64,000 nucleotides of DNA, taken from the NCBI GenBank assembly GCA_015183035.1, contig JACZZP010000002.1:1736001-1800000 (forward strand), read 5' to 3'. Positions 33,481 to 45,026 of this stretch are shown piece after piece (positions within the stretch are counted from its first letter, which is position 1; each line of letters opens with the position of its first letter). Both the position numbers and the translations under genes were made by a program. The notes beneath the pieces were generated by a model. It did no database searches. It saw nothing but the letters and a program-made list of their open reading frames with translations, and was not told the origin of the DNA. Source of the stretch: Meloidogyne chitwoodi (taxonomy: Eukaryota; Nematoda; Chromadorea; Rhabditida; Meloidogynidae).

Positions 33481-34060
33481 GTTTATTAATTTGGATAAAA
33501 ATATTTTTATTGAAGATTTATTAGGTAATCATATTTTTTATATACAAGATGGTTTTAAGGTTTATTTTGATTTTTTTGATAGTTCATTAGTACCATTAGA
33601 AGAATTAGGTATTTATTGAGTTCCAAATGGTCTAGAAGTAGTTAATCCTTTTAGTTTACCTTTTTTAAATTCTTTAATTTTGTTAGGGAGAGCAGCAATT
33701 AACATGTTCATTACAATTTTTTAAATTTTTAAAAAATAAAAATTTTTTTTACTGTGTATTAGGTTTATTTTTTATTTTTTCGGGTTTTTGAATATAAAAT
33801 AATAATATTTGTTTAGTGATGGAATTTTTGGAAGAATTTTTTATTTTATGACTGGTTTTCATGGTTTGCATGTATTTTTTGTTTTATTATTTTTGATAAT
33901 AAATTTTATTTTATTAATTAAAAATAATTTTATAATAAATCATCATTTAAGTTTTGAATTTTCTATTTATTGACATTTTGTGGATATAGTTTGATTATAT
34001 TTATTTATTTTTCTTTATTGGTGGAGATTTTTAAGTTTATTATATTTTTAGAATTTTTTA
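33481..34060 (+). pseudogene. Mitochondrial cox3-like sequence (NUMT)
   Basis: Read with the invertebrate mitochondrial code (TGA = Trp, ATA = Met) the segment gives recognisable cytochrome c oxidase subunit III: FDSSLVPLEELGIYWVPNGL near 33571, TGFHGLHVFFVLLF near 33850, then NHHLSFEFSIYWHFVDMVWL near 33935. Both Trp in the last block are split between TGA and TGG usage, which the standard code would break. A frame break lies near 33720-33790. It is embedded among nuclear repeats, so I read it as a nuclear copy, not a live organelle gene. A mis-joined assembly is the alternative. Confidence 0.75.
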
Positions 34061-34660
34061 TTGTTAATAAAAAGGTAATTTTATTTATTAAAAATTTTAA
34101 AGATATTATATTAATATTTTTAATAAGTTTTTATCTTTGTTTATTATTTTTAACTTATTTTATTAGAATATTTTTTTCCAAATTTAAGGTAATGTTAAAA
34201 TATTATTTATGGTTTTATTTTTATATATTTATTTGCAAAACAAAAGATTTTAATTAAATAGTTAAAAAAATTTAGTTTTGAAGAAACTACTTATAGGATA
34301 ATTTAATTATTTTTTAAAATTATAATTTGTGAAATTCAATGAAGATTTTATTTGTATTTATTTTTTGGATTTATTTTTTTAAAATATTTTTTTTTAATTG
34401 ATTTTTTTGTTTTTTCCTTTATTATTATTTATTTCTGGTATTTTTTATTATTAAGATTTTTAATTAGTTTTAGAGGTTTTTTGTTTAATTATAATAATTT
34501 TATTTTTTTAATAATTTTTTTATTTTTTTTTGATTTTATTTATTTTTTTAAATTATTTCTTCGCAATCGTCTAAACAAAAAATATACGTGGTCGCCACGG
34601 TATGTGGTGCCGTTGAGTAATGGCACAAAAATAAAACTTCCTTGCAAATTATTATTTTAA
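34061..34660 (+). other. T-rich, probably mitochondrial-derived continuation
   Basis: Strongly hydrophobic open frames at 34090-34257 and 34352-34560 continue the T-rich block and could be remains of another mitochondrial membrane subunit or tRNA spacer. I cannot name it. Composition changes at about 34560, where GTGGTCGCCACGG appears, which may mark the edge of the mitochondrial-like block. Confidence 0.35.
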
Positions 34661-37600
34661 TTTAATTGCTTCCTTAGCAATATTATAATTTTAATTTAAT
34701 TGCTTCCTTAGCAATATTATTATTTTAATTTAATTTAATCAATCATTTCATATTGATTTAAAATTTTATTATTCGAACGCTGGGCCATTCCTCAAAAATA
34801 AATCTTGGCACACAGGCCATAAAATAACTCTTGGCAATCCATGCCTTTCTAATATTTTTGGCATACTACGCCACAACTTCTTGATTTGGTAACTAATACC
34901 ATTAAATAATCTTGGCCCTTTTGTTGGTGACGATCAACTTTGTGCAAGCACCAACAAATTCTTTCTTTTTCTCTACTTCTTTACTTTTTCTTTTTTATTT
35001 TTTCTTCCTATATTTTTCTTCTTTTTTTTTCTTCTACTTTTATTTCATTTATTTTTCCTATTTTATTTTTTCTTCTTTTACTTCATCCTTCACTTTTATC
35101 CTATTTTATTTTCTTTCTTTTACTTTTTCTTCTTTTACTTTTTCATTAATTTCTTTTCTTCAATTAATTTCTTTTGTAATTCTTTATTTAATTTTCAGAA
35201 TAAAATATATATTTATTCTGATTTTTCCCTAAATAGATTATAGATCTATTTAGTAGTTTTTTTTATTTATTTATATATTTTTTTTTTCAAATAAAATATG
35301 AATTTATTTCTCTGTAAAATAATTTTTCTTCTTTTTATTTTCTAATTATTTTAATTTAACACTTTTTTCTTTAGTTTATTTATTTTTACTCCTATTGATT
35401 AAATTAATTGATAACGTACTTCTTTTTCAAATCCGTTTTTATCTCTATTTTTTAACTTCTTTTTGTTTTTTGATAAAAAATCCTTTTCTTAAATCACAGC
35501 ATCAACTTGCAGAAAAGTTTATTGCCTTTTGGCAGCCATTTCACTTTTTTATTTTTTGTTATTTTTAATTTAACCTATTCATTTAATTATATAGATATAT
35601 TTTTTATAAAGATTTATTAATTTTAAATCATTAAAAATATTTGTTAAATATTAATTTTAATAAATTTTGGCATTTATTATTATTAATTAATTTTTTTTTT
35701 TAAACAACTACCCCCTTTTTTATTTATCTATTTCCTTTTGTTTAATTGTTTGATCAATTTATTTATTTTTCAAATCTTTTCTTTTTAATTCAGCTGATTA
35801 TCTTGCTTTTTAACTCAGCATCAGCTTAAATAATCTAAAAGGTACCTTTTATAACCTTTTTATATATATGTATATATATTTTTAAACAAAAAATTTTATT
35901 TTTGCTAAGTATATATTTTGGTTTATTTTAAAACCTTTTTCTTTTTTTTTAAACATATTTATATATTAATTTAAGTTTTATTAAAAAAATTTGTTATAGG
36001 TTTTTCTTTCAAAATTCCAGTCCTCTTTATCCTTCACTAGAAGTTTTTTTTTAAATTGATTTTGAGCTGATTATTTCCTCTGTTAAAAAGCTCCTATTCT
36101 TTATATTTAATTAAGCTGATTTTCTCTTTTAAATCATCGTATCAGATTTAATAGAAAAATTCCATATCAATTTAGCCTTCTTAGTTCTTTTTCTAATTTT
36201 TTTTAATTAATGATCATTTATTACTTAATCAAAATTTATTTTACTACCCTTCTTTGTTTTATTTTATTTATTAAAGTTTCTTTTGTTTAAATAATTAATT
36301 TATCTATTTTTTATATCTTTTTTCTTTTTAATTCAGCTGATTTAGCTTTTTAACTCATAGCATCAGCTTGAACAAACTTTTTTTTCGCGATTGTTAGAAA
36401 TAATCTAAGGACTTTTTATAAAAAATAGAAATTTTTGATAAGTGTATGTTTTGTTTAAATTTAAAATCTTTTACCTTTTAAAAATATTTATTCATTTTTA
36501 TTTTTAATAAAAATTTTTTATATGTTTTTTCTTTTCAAAATCCTTTTTTTTGAAATGTTACTTAATTTTTATTGACTAAACAATTGTTATATTTTTTTTT
36601 GCTTTCAATATACTAAACGAATTTGCCAATTTTACCCCTTTGTACTGGACTTGCTCCTTTTGTAAATTGTTATTTTATTTCAAACAACTTTGACTCTAAA
36701 GCACGCAAATATCAATAGATTTAATATTTTATTTGATGAGTCTTCTTTTTCTTCTTCTTTAAATTTATAATTAAATTTTCCTTTAATTGAATTTAATAAT
36801 TAATTCTTCTCTTTTTCTTCTTTTTATTTAATAATTAATTCTTCCTTTTCTTCTTTAAATTTCAATTGAATTAAATTATTATTTTTTAATTCTTCTTCTT
36901 TTTCCTCTTTTTATTTAATAATTAATTCTTCTTTGAATTAAATTGTTATTATTTAATTCTTCTTCTTTTTCCTTTTTTTTATTTAATAATTAATTCTTCT
37001 TCTTTAAATTCTTTTTCTTTTATTCAGAATATTTATTCTGATTATTTCTTTTATTTTCGATTTTTAAATTAATTCTTTTCTTCTTATTTAATTAATATTA
37101 TAATTATTTTCTTCTTTATTTTCCTTTTCCCCTTTTCAGAATATTTATTCTGATTATTTCTTTTATTTTCAAGCAAATTTTCTTTTTTATATAGTATTAT
37201 TATTATTTTCTTCTTCTTTATTAGTTAATTAATTCTTTTTTCTTTTGATCTAATTAATCGTTTATTAAACTCTGTTCCAAACAACATCCCTTTTTTATCT
37301 CTTCGTTCTTTATTTAATAAAGAAAAGAGAAATCTTTTCTTTTAATTTTATTAGTTATATCGTCAGCTTTTAAATTAAATTTTTTTTTCGTTGCTTTGTT
37401 GATAAAAAAAATTTTCCATTAAAACCTTTTGATAAATAAATTTTTATTTAACTCTTATGTTATTACCCTTTCTAAATATTTTTTAATAGGATTTAATTTT
37501 GTTTTTGATCAAGCTTATTTATTTTTATTAATATATTTCATTAAATTGTGCAATGAATATGGATCCTAGGAAGTATCCTTTTCCTCTTCTTATTAATTTT

Positions 37601-38080
37601 TGATTAATTATTTAAAATTTTTTTTCTTTATTTCAAGCTTAATTTATTTATTTTCAAAATTTTAGATTATTATTTTTTAAAGCCTTACAAGGAGTATATA
37701 TCCAAGTAAGCGCTAAATCTTCTTTCTTTTATTTATTACTTACACATCAGAATGCTGCGTTTTCCATCACTTTGATTGCAGGATAATGTTGGGTCACCAC
37801 TATTGGATTTTAATTGTCAATAGCAATGACCCGTACGGGGCTCCACTGTTGAATTCTTAGATGAATCCAGCCTGGGCTCCATTGTGGATTTAAGGCCCAA
37901 TTTTCTCTTCTTTTTTATTCCCTCCAGTCATTCTTTTAATGACTTTAAACTTTAATTAAATAATTAAAGTTATTTATTTCTTTAAATTTTTTTTTTTTAT
38001 TATTTTAAATAATTTTAATATATTTTGTTTTTTGTATTTATTTATTTATTTTATTTATATGCATTTATTAAATGCGACAA
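34661..38080. other. Gene-free T/C-rich repeat region
   Basis: No supported gene. There is an early duplicated 45-nt piece (TTTAATTGCTTCCTTAGCAA, twice near 34661-34720), long TTC/TTTTCTTCTT tracts (34970-37300), and recurrent copies of an AATTCAGCTGAT ... CTCAGCATCAGCTT block (about 35500, 35790, 36060-36140, 36340). A less AT-rich patch at 37780-37910 contains GGTCACCACTATTGG and GACCCGTACGGGGCTCC. It might be the remnant of a retroelement or non-coding RNA, but nothing identifies it. Confidence 0.5.
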
Positions 38081-38690
38081 TGTTATATTTTTGGTTGTGA
38101 TTTTGTTTGGTTTTAATTTTTTTAGAGTAATTTTTTGTAATAATGAATTAAATTTTTTCTGATTATAATTGTTTTTTATTAATTTTTATTATGATCTTTT
38201 TTTATTAAATTATATTTTAATTAAAAATATTGATTTTCAAAAAAATATTTTTTATAAAATGGTTGAATTAAAGTGTTGTTTTTTTCCTGTGTTAATTATA
38301 ATTTTTCAATTAATTCCTAGTTTATTTTTATTTTTTTAGATAATTTTTTTGAGGATTTATTGGTCATCAATGATATTGAAGTTATGAATATAGGGATTTT
38401 TTAAATTTATTTTTCGATTCTTATATAAAGAATTTGATGAATTTGGGGGATTATATATTTTTGGAGGTTGATAATCATTTAATTTTGCCAAATGATTTAT
38501 TATTCGATTTGTAGCTACATCATCTGATGTGATTCATTCTTGAAGATTACCTAATTTTTTATTAAGTTAGATGTTATGTCAGGTATTATAAGGGTTATTA
38601 ATTTTAAATATGATTTATTGGGTATTTTTTTGGTCAGTGTTCTGAAATTTGTGGTATTAATAATTCTTTTATATAGACATTTGAAAAATT
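38081..38690 (+). pseudogene. Mitochondrial cox2-like sequence (NUMT), decayed
   Basis: Pieces of cytochrome c oxidase subunit II are readable across frame breaks: FQLIPSLFLF near 38300, DNFFEDLLVINDIEVMN near 38340, and a C-terminal GQCSEICGINNSFI near 38630-38675, which is the CuA-site region of COX2. Several stops and shifts interrupt it even with the mitochondrial code. It abuts palindrome copy 2 directly at about 38700. Confidence 0.72.
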
Positions 38691-38724
38691 ACTGAACAAT
38701 TATAAATTATTTGAAAAATTATTT

Positions 38725-40050
38725 GGAAAGATTACATAACTTTATTTAATTTCTTTTCATTGTGAGAGCATCAATCATATTTTTTAAATCGTTTTCGTCA
38801 AGAATGTCGTTTGTACTTTACGATCGAGATGTGCTTTCAAAATAATACACTATTATCGTGTTTTATGTTTATCACTAAAAGATTACAGAGCAACATAAAG
38901 TATCAGAACATTTATAAATAACTTTACTTGAAGAAGAATTTATTTTAAATTCATTTTTTTATTAATGATCAAAAATTAATGATCAAAATTATTTCACCTT
39001 AATACTTTGAAAACTCATCATTTGATATATTAAGCTCCGCATCGTAAAGAAATATCTTAAGAATTTATCCTATACTCACAAGCGGATAAGAATTGTGAAA
39101 GAGGAAGATGAGGAGAGGATAAGCATTCGGAGTAGGGTGCTTATCCTCTCCTCTTTTCCTCCTACTCCCTTTCACAATTCTTCTCTTCTTGTGAGTATAG
39201 AGCAATTTTTTATACATTTAGATGAATGACCTTTAGTAGGCTGATCTTAATATATCAAATGATGAGTTTTCAAAGTATTAAGGTGAAATAATTTTGATCA
39301 TTAATTTTTGATGGCAATCCTTAACAATTGGGGCGCCACCCCAACTAATCGCAGTGGAATAGTAAAAACGTGTTTTTAGGGGTTATCGAGGGCTCTGATT
39401 ACGAATCTGATCTTATCACTAGTCCTTAACATTTTATCACTAATTTTAAAAATCACAGATTTTGTCATAGATATTTTCCAAATTACTCAGCTTATTAATA
39501 CAAAAGAATCTGCTATTCAATATTTACAACAACGTAAACGGTCTGTACCACCACTATGCCCATCATGTAATCAGCAAATGAGCGAAAATTTTGATAAAAT
39601 CTGTTATTTTAAAAATTAGTGATAAGAAAAACTGATATCGGATTCGTAATCAGCGCCCTCGATAACCCCTAAAAACACGTTTTTACTATGCCACTGCGAT
39701 TATCTGGGGTGGAGCCCCAATTGTTAAGGATTGCCTTTTTGATCATTAATAAAAAAATGAATTTAAAATAAATTCTTCTTCAAGTAAAGTTATTTATAAA
39801 TGTTCTGATACTTTATGTTGCTCTGTAATCTTTTAGTGATAAACATAAAACACGATAATAGTGTATTATTTTGAAAGCACATCTCGATCGTAAAGTACAA
39901 ACGACATTCTTGACGATAACGATTTAAAAAATATGATTGATGCTCTCACAATGAAAAGAAATTAAATAAAGTTATGTAATCTTTTCAAATATTTTCAAAT
40001 AATTTTTCATACTATTTCACATATAACATTATTTTTCAAATAATATTTCA
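38725..40050. repeat. Long palindrome (foldback element), copy 2, with nested MITE
   Basis: Matches copy 1 (30846-31750) almost base for base, including about 50 nt of right flank. By eye the clearest difference is ATCGTTTTCG here against ATCGTTATCG. The right arm is interrupted by a 423-bp MITE at 39313-39735. Outside the insert the palindrome is complete. Confidence 0.9.
39313..39735. mobile_element. 423-bp GGCAATCC MITE nested in palindrome copy 2
   Basis: Ends GGCAATCCTTAACAATTGGG and the matching complement, with roughly 100-bp inverted repeats, and an 8-bp duplication TTTTTGAT at 39305-39312 and 39736-39743. Palindrome copy 1 has the same site with a single TTTTTGAT, so the empty and filled sites are both present in this window. 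The interior encodes a short remnant: [20 protein letters not shown], then a CPSC motif and a stop, resembling the Merlin-type transposase N-terminus at 1470. It looks identical to the copy at 46637-47059. Confidence 0.93.
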
Positions 40051-40685
40051 AAAGATTTCAAATATCCCAAGTAGGTTTTGTTTTTTTTTATTTTTAGTTT
40101 TGGGTGATATTTTTTTCTTTTATTTATTTAATTAGTCATGCTTTTTTTAAAAGTTCATTTTTTTAATGGTAGGAATAAAGATTTTTTATGAAAAGGAAAT
40201 CAAATTTGTCTATTTAATAAAAATTTTAATTTTTGTTTTTTTAAGTTTTAGATTTTATTTTTTTTAATTTATATTTATGTTTATAATTTTTTTATTAATT
40301 TTTATATTAATTATTAGTTTTTTGAATCGAGGCCCTTTTATTTTTTAGAGGGAGAGAGAGAATTAGTTTGGATTTAATTTAGAATTAAGAGAAATTTTTT
40401 TGTTTCTTATTTTTTAAGAGAATATGGTTTTGAATTTTTTAGTTATTTTGTGATTATATTTTTGTTAATTATTTTTTTATTTATTTTTTTAGTTTTGATA
40501 TATTTTCGTTTAGTATATCCTCGTATCGTTATGATTTATTAATATTTTTTGATGATTTATTTTATTGTGAATTTTAATATTATGAATAATTGTATTTTTA
40601 ATTTTTGAGAATTTATTATATTTTTTAGTATATTTATTTTAAGATTAAAAGGAATTTTCTTAAAAAATATTCATAATATTAGATT
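40051..40685 (+). other. T-rich mitochondrial-like DNA
   Basis: Continues the T-rich composition. Hydrophobic pieces such as FRLVYPRIVMIY (about 40510) may come from a mitochondrial NADH dehydrogenase subunit, but I cannot assign it. Confidence 0.35.
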
Positions 40686-41032
40686 TTATTTATTAATATT
40701 TTATTTATTAATATTTTATTTATTAATATTTTTTTAATATTTTATTTATTAATATTTTATTAATATTTATTTTATTTATTAATATTTTATTTTTTAATAT
40801 TTTATTAATATTTTTTTTTTAATATTTTATTAATATTTTATTTTTTAATATTTTATTAATATTTTTTTTTTAATATTTTATTATTTTTTTTTTTAATATT
40901 TTATTAATATTTTATTTATTAATATTTTATTAATATTTTATTTTTTAATATTTTATTTATTAATATTTTATTAATATTTATTTTATTTATTAATATTTTA
41001 TTAATATTTTATTTATTATTAATTTTTATAAT
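40686..41032 (+). repeat. AT minisatellite, TTTATTAATATTT units
   Basis: About 345 bp of imperfect tandem units built from TTTTATTTATTAATATTT and shorter variants lacking ATTTATT. It lies inside the mitochondrial-like block and directly precedes the second copy of the 32600-type sequence. Confidence 0.85.
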
Positions 41033-41430
41033 TTTTTATTATGATGAATAGTTTTTTATTTAATGTTTTATTTATTTATTTTATTATAATAGAATATTTT
41101 TTTATTTTTATTATTTTTTTCAAAAAATTTTAGGTTTTTTTTTATTTTATGTTTTTTTTTGTTATTTTATTGAAAACAGGTTTTGGACCTTTTTTTATTT
41201 ATATACTATTTTTTTAAAAATAATATAAGTACTATTAGAAGAATTAGGTATTTATTTTTTTCCAAATGGTCTAGAAGTAGTTAATCCTTTTAGTTTACCT
41301 TTTTCAAATTCTTTAATTTTTTAGGGAGAGCAATTACTTTAACATGTTCATTATAATTTTTTTATTTTTTCGGGTTTTTGAAAATAAAATAATAATATTT
41401 AGTTTAGTGATGGAATTTTTGGAAGAAAAT
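41033..41430 (+). pseudogene. Second, deleted cox3-region NUMT copy
   Basis: Two pieces of the 32600-33830 block are joined directly: about 41033-41216 matches 32600-32800, and 41217-41430 matches 33575-33830, including the LEELGIY...PNGLEVVNPF coding region. Roughly 800 bp between them is missing, so this is a deleted or rearranged duplicate. Small indels break the frame. Confidence 0.75.
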
Positions 41431-42472
41431 ATTTCAATAACTAAAGCTAAAAAAGACTTTAAAAAACTGAAACAAAAAATTTTTTTTACATTTTTTTTAA
41501 AATAATTGAATTATTTTCTTTAAAAAAAATTTCTATAACTTCTAAATTTATTTAAATCAATCTTCTGCTTTTTAAGGGAGCTTTGAACCCTTCTTTCTTT
41601 TTGACTTTTTTTTTTAATTTTTAGACTTTCCTGATTTAATGAAAATTTAATTAATATTAGTTGTATTTTTTGAAATAATTTTTTCATTTTGAAAAATAAA
41701 TAAATTTATTTCTTTTACCTAAATTTTTAAAAATTATATATATATATGTATATTTTTTAAAGAAGTAACACTAAATAAATTTATTATTAAAATTATTAAA
41801 AACAAAACTTTTATATAAAAATGTATTAAAAATAAATATTTAAAAATTTTTATAAAAATCTTTAAATAAAAAATATAATTATTAAAAAAATATTTTAACA
41901 AAACTAAAATCAAATATAATATTTTTTTAAAAAAAGCAAGGAAATTTAGAATTTTAATTAAGCAAAGTAAATTTTGCAAACATAAAACAAAAAAATTATG
42001 TATTAATTAAAATTAATTCAAAAAATTTAACAAAGCAAATAAATTAGATAAAAATTTATAAAAAAATATACAAAATATATTTTAAAAAAATTTAAAAAAT
42101 TCTTATTAATTAAAAAAAATTAATTTTAAATAAGAAATATATTTGTACATACATCTTTATATATTTCATTGCATATTTTCGCTTCGATAAAAATTTTCTT
42201 TTCTCTTTTAAAAAAGAAGAAAAATGCACCTTTTTAATGTAAACAAAAACTCATTTAATATAATAGATGAGACCACCCTAACTTTGATTGAGCTCACCAA
42301 TTGAACTCTTCTGACTGAACCCATATAACGGGGAAATGTGTAAATATGAGAATAATAATGGGCGGATAAATATATGTTAGGAGAAGTGAAATAGCGTACA
42401 TTAGAATATATTGGAAATTTCTCTTTACCCTTGTGTGACAAATCCCTCTTACAATAAATATTATTTTTTATC
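41431..42472. other. AT-rich gene-free region
   Basis: A-rich after about 41700. Nothing supported. The end (42233-42420) is less biased and includes the CTCATTTAATATAATAGAT piece also found left of palindrome copy 1. Confidence 0.4.
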
Positions 42473-43207
42473 CCATATTTTCTAATAAGTCCTTTTACTT
42501 TACTGCCGAGAAGTGCTTCAAAATAGTAACACTATTATCAGGATGATTATGTTATCTCTTAAGTACTTTACACAGCGACATAAAATATTAGAACATTAAC
42601 GAATGTTTATTAGAAGATAGGGATTTTGTTTTAGAGTTCATTTTTGTTAGAATGATTATAAAGTAAATATTTAAATTATTTCACCATTAAATACTCTGAT
42701 ACATTATGTGATATATTAAGCTTCACTTACATAAAGATAATTATCTGAATGTATAATAAATTTTGCTCATATACTCACAAAAGAGGAGAAGCATTGTAAA
42801 AGAAGGTGAGAAGATGAGAGGATATGCATTCGGAGGAGGATGCATATCCTCTCCTCTTCTCCCCTCCTCCTCCTCTTTTACAATGCTTCTCCTCTTTTGT
42901 AAGTATATGAGCAAAATTTATTATACATTCAGATGAATTATCTTTAAGTAAGTGAAGCTTAATATATCACATAATGCATCAGTGTATTTAAAGTGAAATA
43001 ATTTAAATCTTTAATTTATAATCATTCTAACAAAAATTAACACTAAAACAAAATCCCCATCTTCTAATAAAGTTATTCGTGAATGTTATAATATTTTATG
43101 TTGCTGTGTAAATTACTTTAGAGATAACATAATCCTCCTGATAATAGTGTTACTCTTTTGAAAGCACTTCTCTGCAGTAAAGTAAAAGGACTTATTAGAA
43201 AATATGA
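42473..43207. repeat. Long palindrome (foldback element), diverged copy 3
   Basis: About 735 bp. The outer ends CATATTTTCTAATAAGTCC pair with the complement at 43188-43207, and the centre lies at about 42842 in GAGAGGATATGCATTCGG. Order of motifs (GTAACACTATTATCA, CAGCGACATAAAATATTAGA, ATACTCACAA, GAGAGGATATGCA) follows copies 1 and 2, but with many substitutions. The arms here contain more mismatches than in copy 1. Confidence 0.82.
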
Positions 43208-43532
43208 GTAAAAATTTAAATTAACGTGTTTTTCTTGAAAAAGGTTTTATTTTGTAAAATGGCCGATTCCTATAGATGAAAAGAATAAGTAATCTCTTCT
43301 TTTCAAAAATGGTCAATACCAAGTAAAGAGATGGCGGAAAATGCAAATTTAGGGGAAGCGCACGGGCTGGAAGAATGAATTTTCTTATTCTATCCACTAC
43401 CTATGGGAATAAAAGAAGAAAAATCTTGGGGCGAAACTGGTCAATTCATTTTTGATTTAAAAAGAGGTATAATGACACCGACGACACATCCTTTTTTCCC
43501 CGCAATGCTCGCGACACTGCCTTCTACTAATT
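43208..43532 (-). repeat. Dispersed repeat, copy B (43365-43532), with flank
   Basis: The segment 43365-43532 is a diverged reverse-orientation copy of 27730-27915: GTCAATTCATTTTTGA, ACACCGACGACACATCC and GCAATGCTCGCGACACTGCC correspond to complements of the blocks there. Flanking 43208-43364 shows nothing else. Confidence 0.6.
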
Positions 43533-43714
43533 TTTTTTAAATTTTTATTTTCATTATAAAAATCACAATTTTTTGATAAAGTTTAATTATAAATAACTAC
43601 AAAAAATATTAGTTTTATTATGAAACTTAAAAAAAGAAAAATGCATCAATCTTATACATAAAGTATTAATAAATATAATAAAAGTACTTGATTTTTTGCA
43701 TCTTTTTATTTTTC

Positions 43715-44120
43715 TTAATGGTCATAACTTGGTGTAAAATCAACAAATCGTGAGATTTTGGTGTCATTCAACTCAGATCGATAAACGCTCTCGAATGAGA
43801 TATGTATATTTGAATTTTCAACTCCAAAAATCAGATTGCTCCCACTATCATTTTTTCGATTTTCAAGAACCTGCATCTTGGTTCATCGGCATTTCTGCAT
43901 CATGGGGTGGTACCATTAGACTCAGATCTTCGAGAGGAATCTAATGATATATAATTTGACATATATTCATTATTACTTGATGAAAAATCATAGATAAAAT
44001 CAAGTGTTAGACAAAATCTGATATCAGATTCGTGATCAGCGCATATGACTACCTCTTAGTAACAATTTTTATGAAAAAATAAAAAATAAAATTTCGGGAC
44101 CCCAATTCTTAACGTTTGCC
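43715..44120. mobile_element. Relics of two MITE families
   Basis: 43715-43950 is a decayed relative of the 616/613-bp elements (TCATTCAACTCAGATCG ... GGTACCATTAGACTCAGATC). 43960-44120 is the right end of a GGCAATCC-type element: it has GATTCGTGATCAGCGC followed by GGGACCCCAATTCTTAACG and ends GTTTGCC, with no matching left end nearby. No target duplication can be recovered. Confidence 0.6.
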
Positions 44121-44413
44121 CAAAAATACATCAGTAACACTAAATTTTTTAAGTGTTTTTGCATTTTTCATGTATTTTTGTATTTTCTTGCAAGTTTTTG
44201 TATTGTTTCTTCACTGCCCAATTTTCCGAGTACTGCCCAATATTAACTGCTCAATTTTCCGGGAGCCGAAGAAATAATTTTAATAAATTTTCAATTCCAG
44301 ATTCATGTTTTTTGTTGATTAAAAAGCCTTTTTTGAACATTTTTGACAGAATTTGAAATTTTTGGAGTATTTTCATCAGAATTAATACAATTTTTAATAA
44401 ATAATTGGCTGTA

Positions 44414-45026
44414 CTATAGTATACCGGACGCAAAATTTTGTATCAAAAGACATACCATTCGATTCGTCTCGACGAGCTGAGTCGAATGGTACTACTCTCA
44501 TGATGCGGAAATGCCTAAAAGTCGAGATACAAGCCCCTAAAATTCGAAAACCCAAAGGGGGGAGTAAGCTCTACAAAGTGATTACCGCGGCTGCACCTAA
44601 ATTATTTTCATTGAATTAATTATTTTGTTGTAATTTGCGCCGTAGAATAACGCATGTACCAAAAAGCCAACGAGAGATGGGCTCCCAAATGAAGAAGTCA
44701 TAAAACACTCCCAATAGGTCCATGTTTGGCGTTGCTTCAAGCAACTTCGATCCGTCATAACTTTGTTAATAATCGTTCAATCAAACTGATTTTGGTTTCA
44801 TTCGATAGGTCTCGAAGAGACCTATCAATGAGCTATCATACTCCTATTTGAATTTTTACCCTCAAAAAGAGCTTACTCCCCCCTTTGGGTTTTCGAATTT
44901 TAGGGGCTTGTATCTCGACTTTTAGGCATTTCCGCATCATGAGAGTAGTACCATTCGACTCAGCTCGTCGAGACGAATCGAATGGTATGTCTTTTGATAC
45001 AAAATTTTGCGTCCGGTATACTATAG
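44414..45026. mobile_element. 613-bp inverted-repeat MITE, TA target site
   Basis: Begins CTATAGTATACCGGACGC and ends with the complement, flanked by TA on both sides (44412-44413 and 45027-45028), as in Tc1/mariner-type insertions. Terminal repeats are about 170 bp and include the palindromic ATTCGTCTCGACGAGCTGAG segment. Core sequence matches the 25426-26041 element. No transposase. Confidence 0.85.

Noticed and set aside
33970..34257. 95-codon standard-code frame as a nuclear gene
   Set aside because: It is out of frame with the cox3 reading and arises because TGA was read as stop. The mitochondrial code gives recognisable COX3 in another frame.
34230..34340. Mitochondrial tRNA-like folds next to the cox3 segment
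   Set aside because: Short complementary stems can be drawn, but in such AT-rich DNA they are expected by chance and no anticodon arm is convincing.
37780..37910. Possible LTR or primer-binding site in the GC-richer patch
   Set aside because: No matching second copy, polypurine tract or reverse-transcriptase frame was found in the flanking kilobases.
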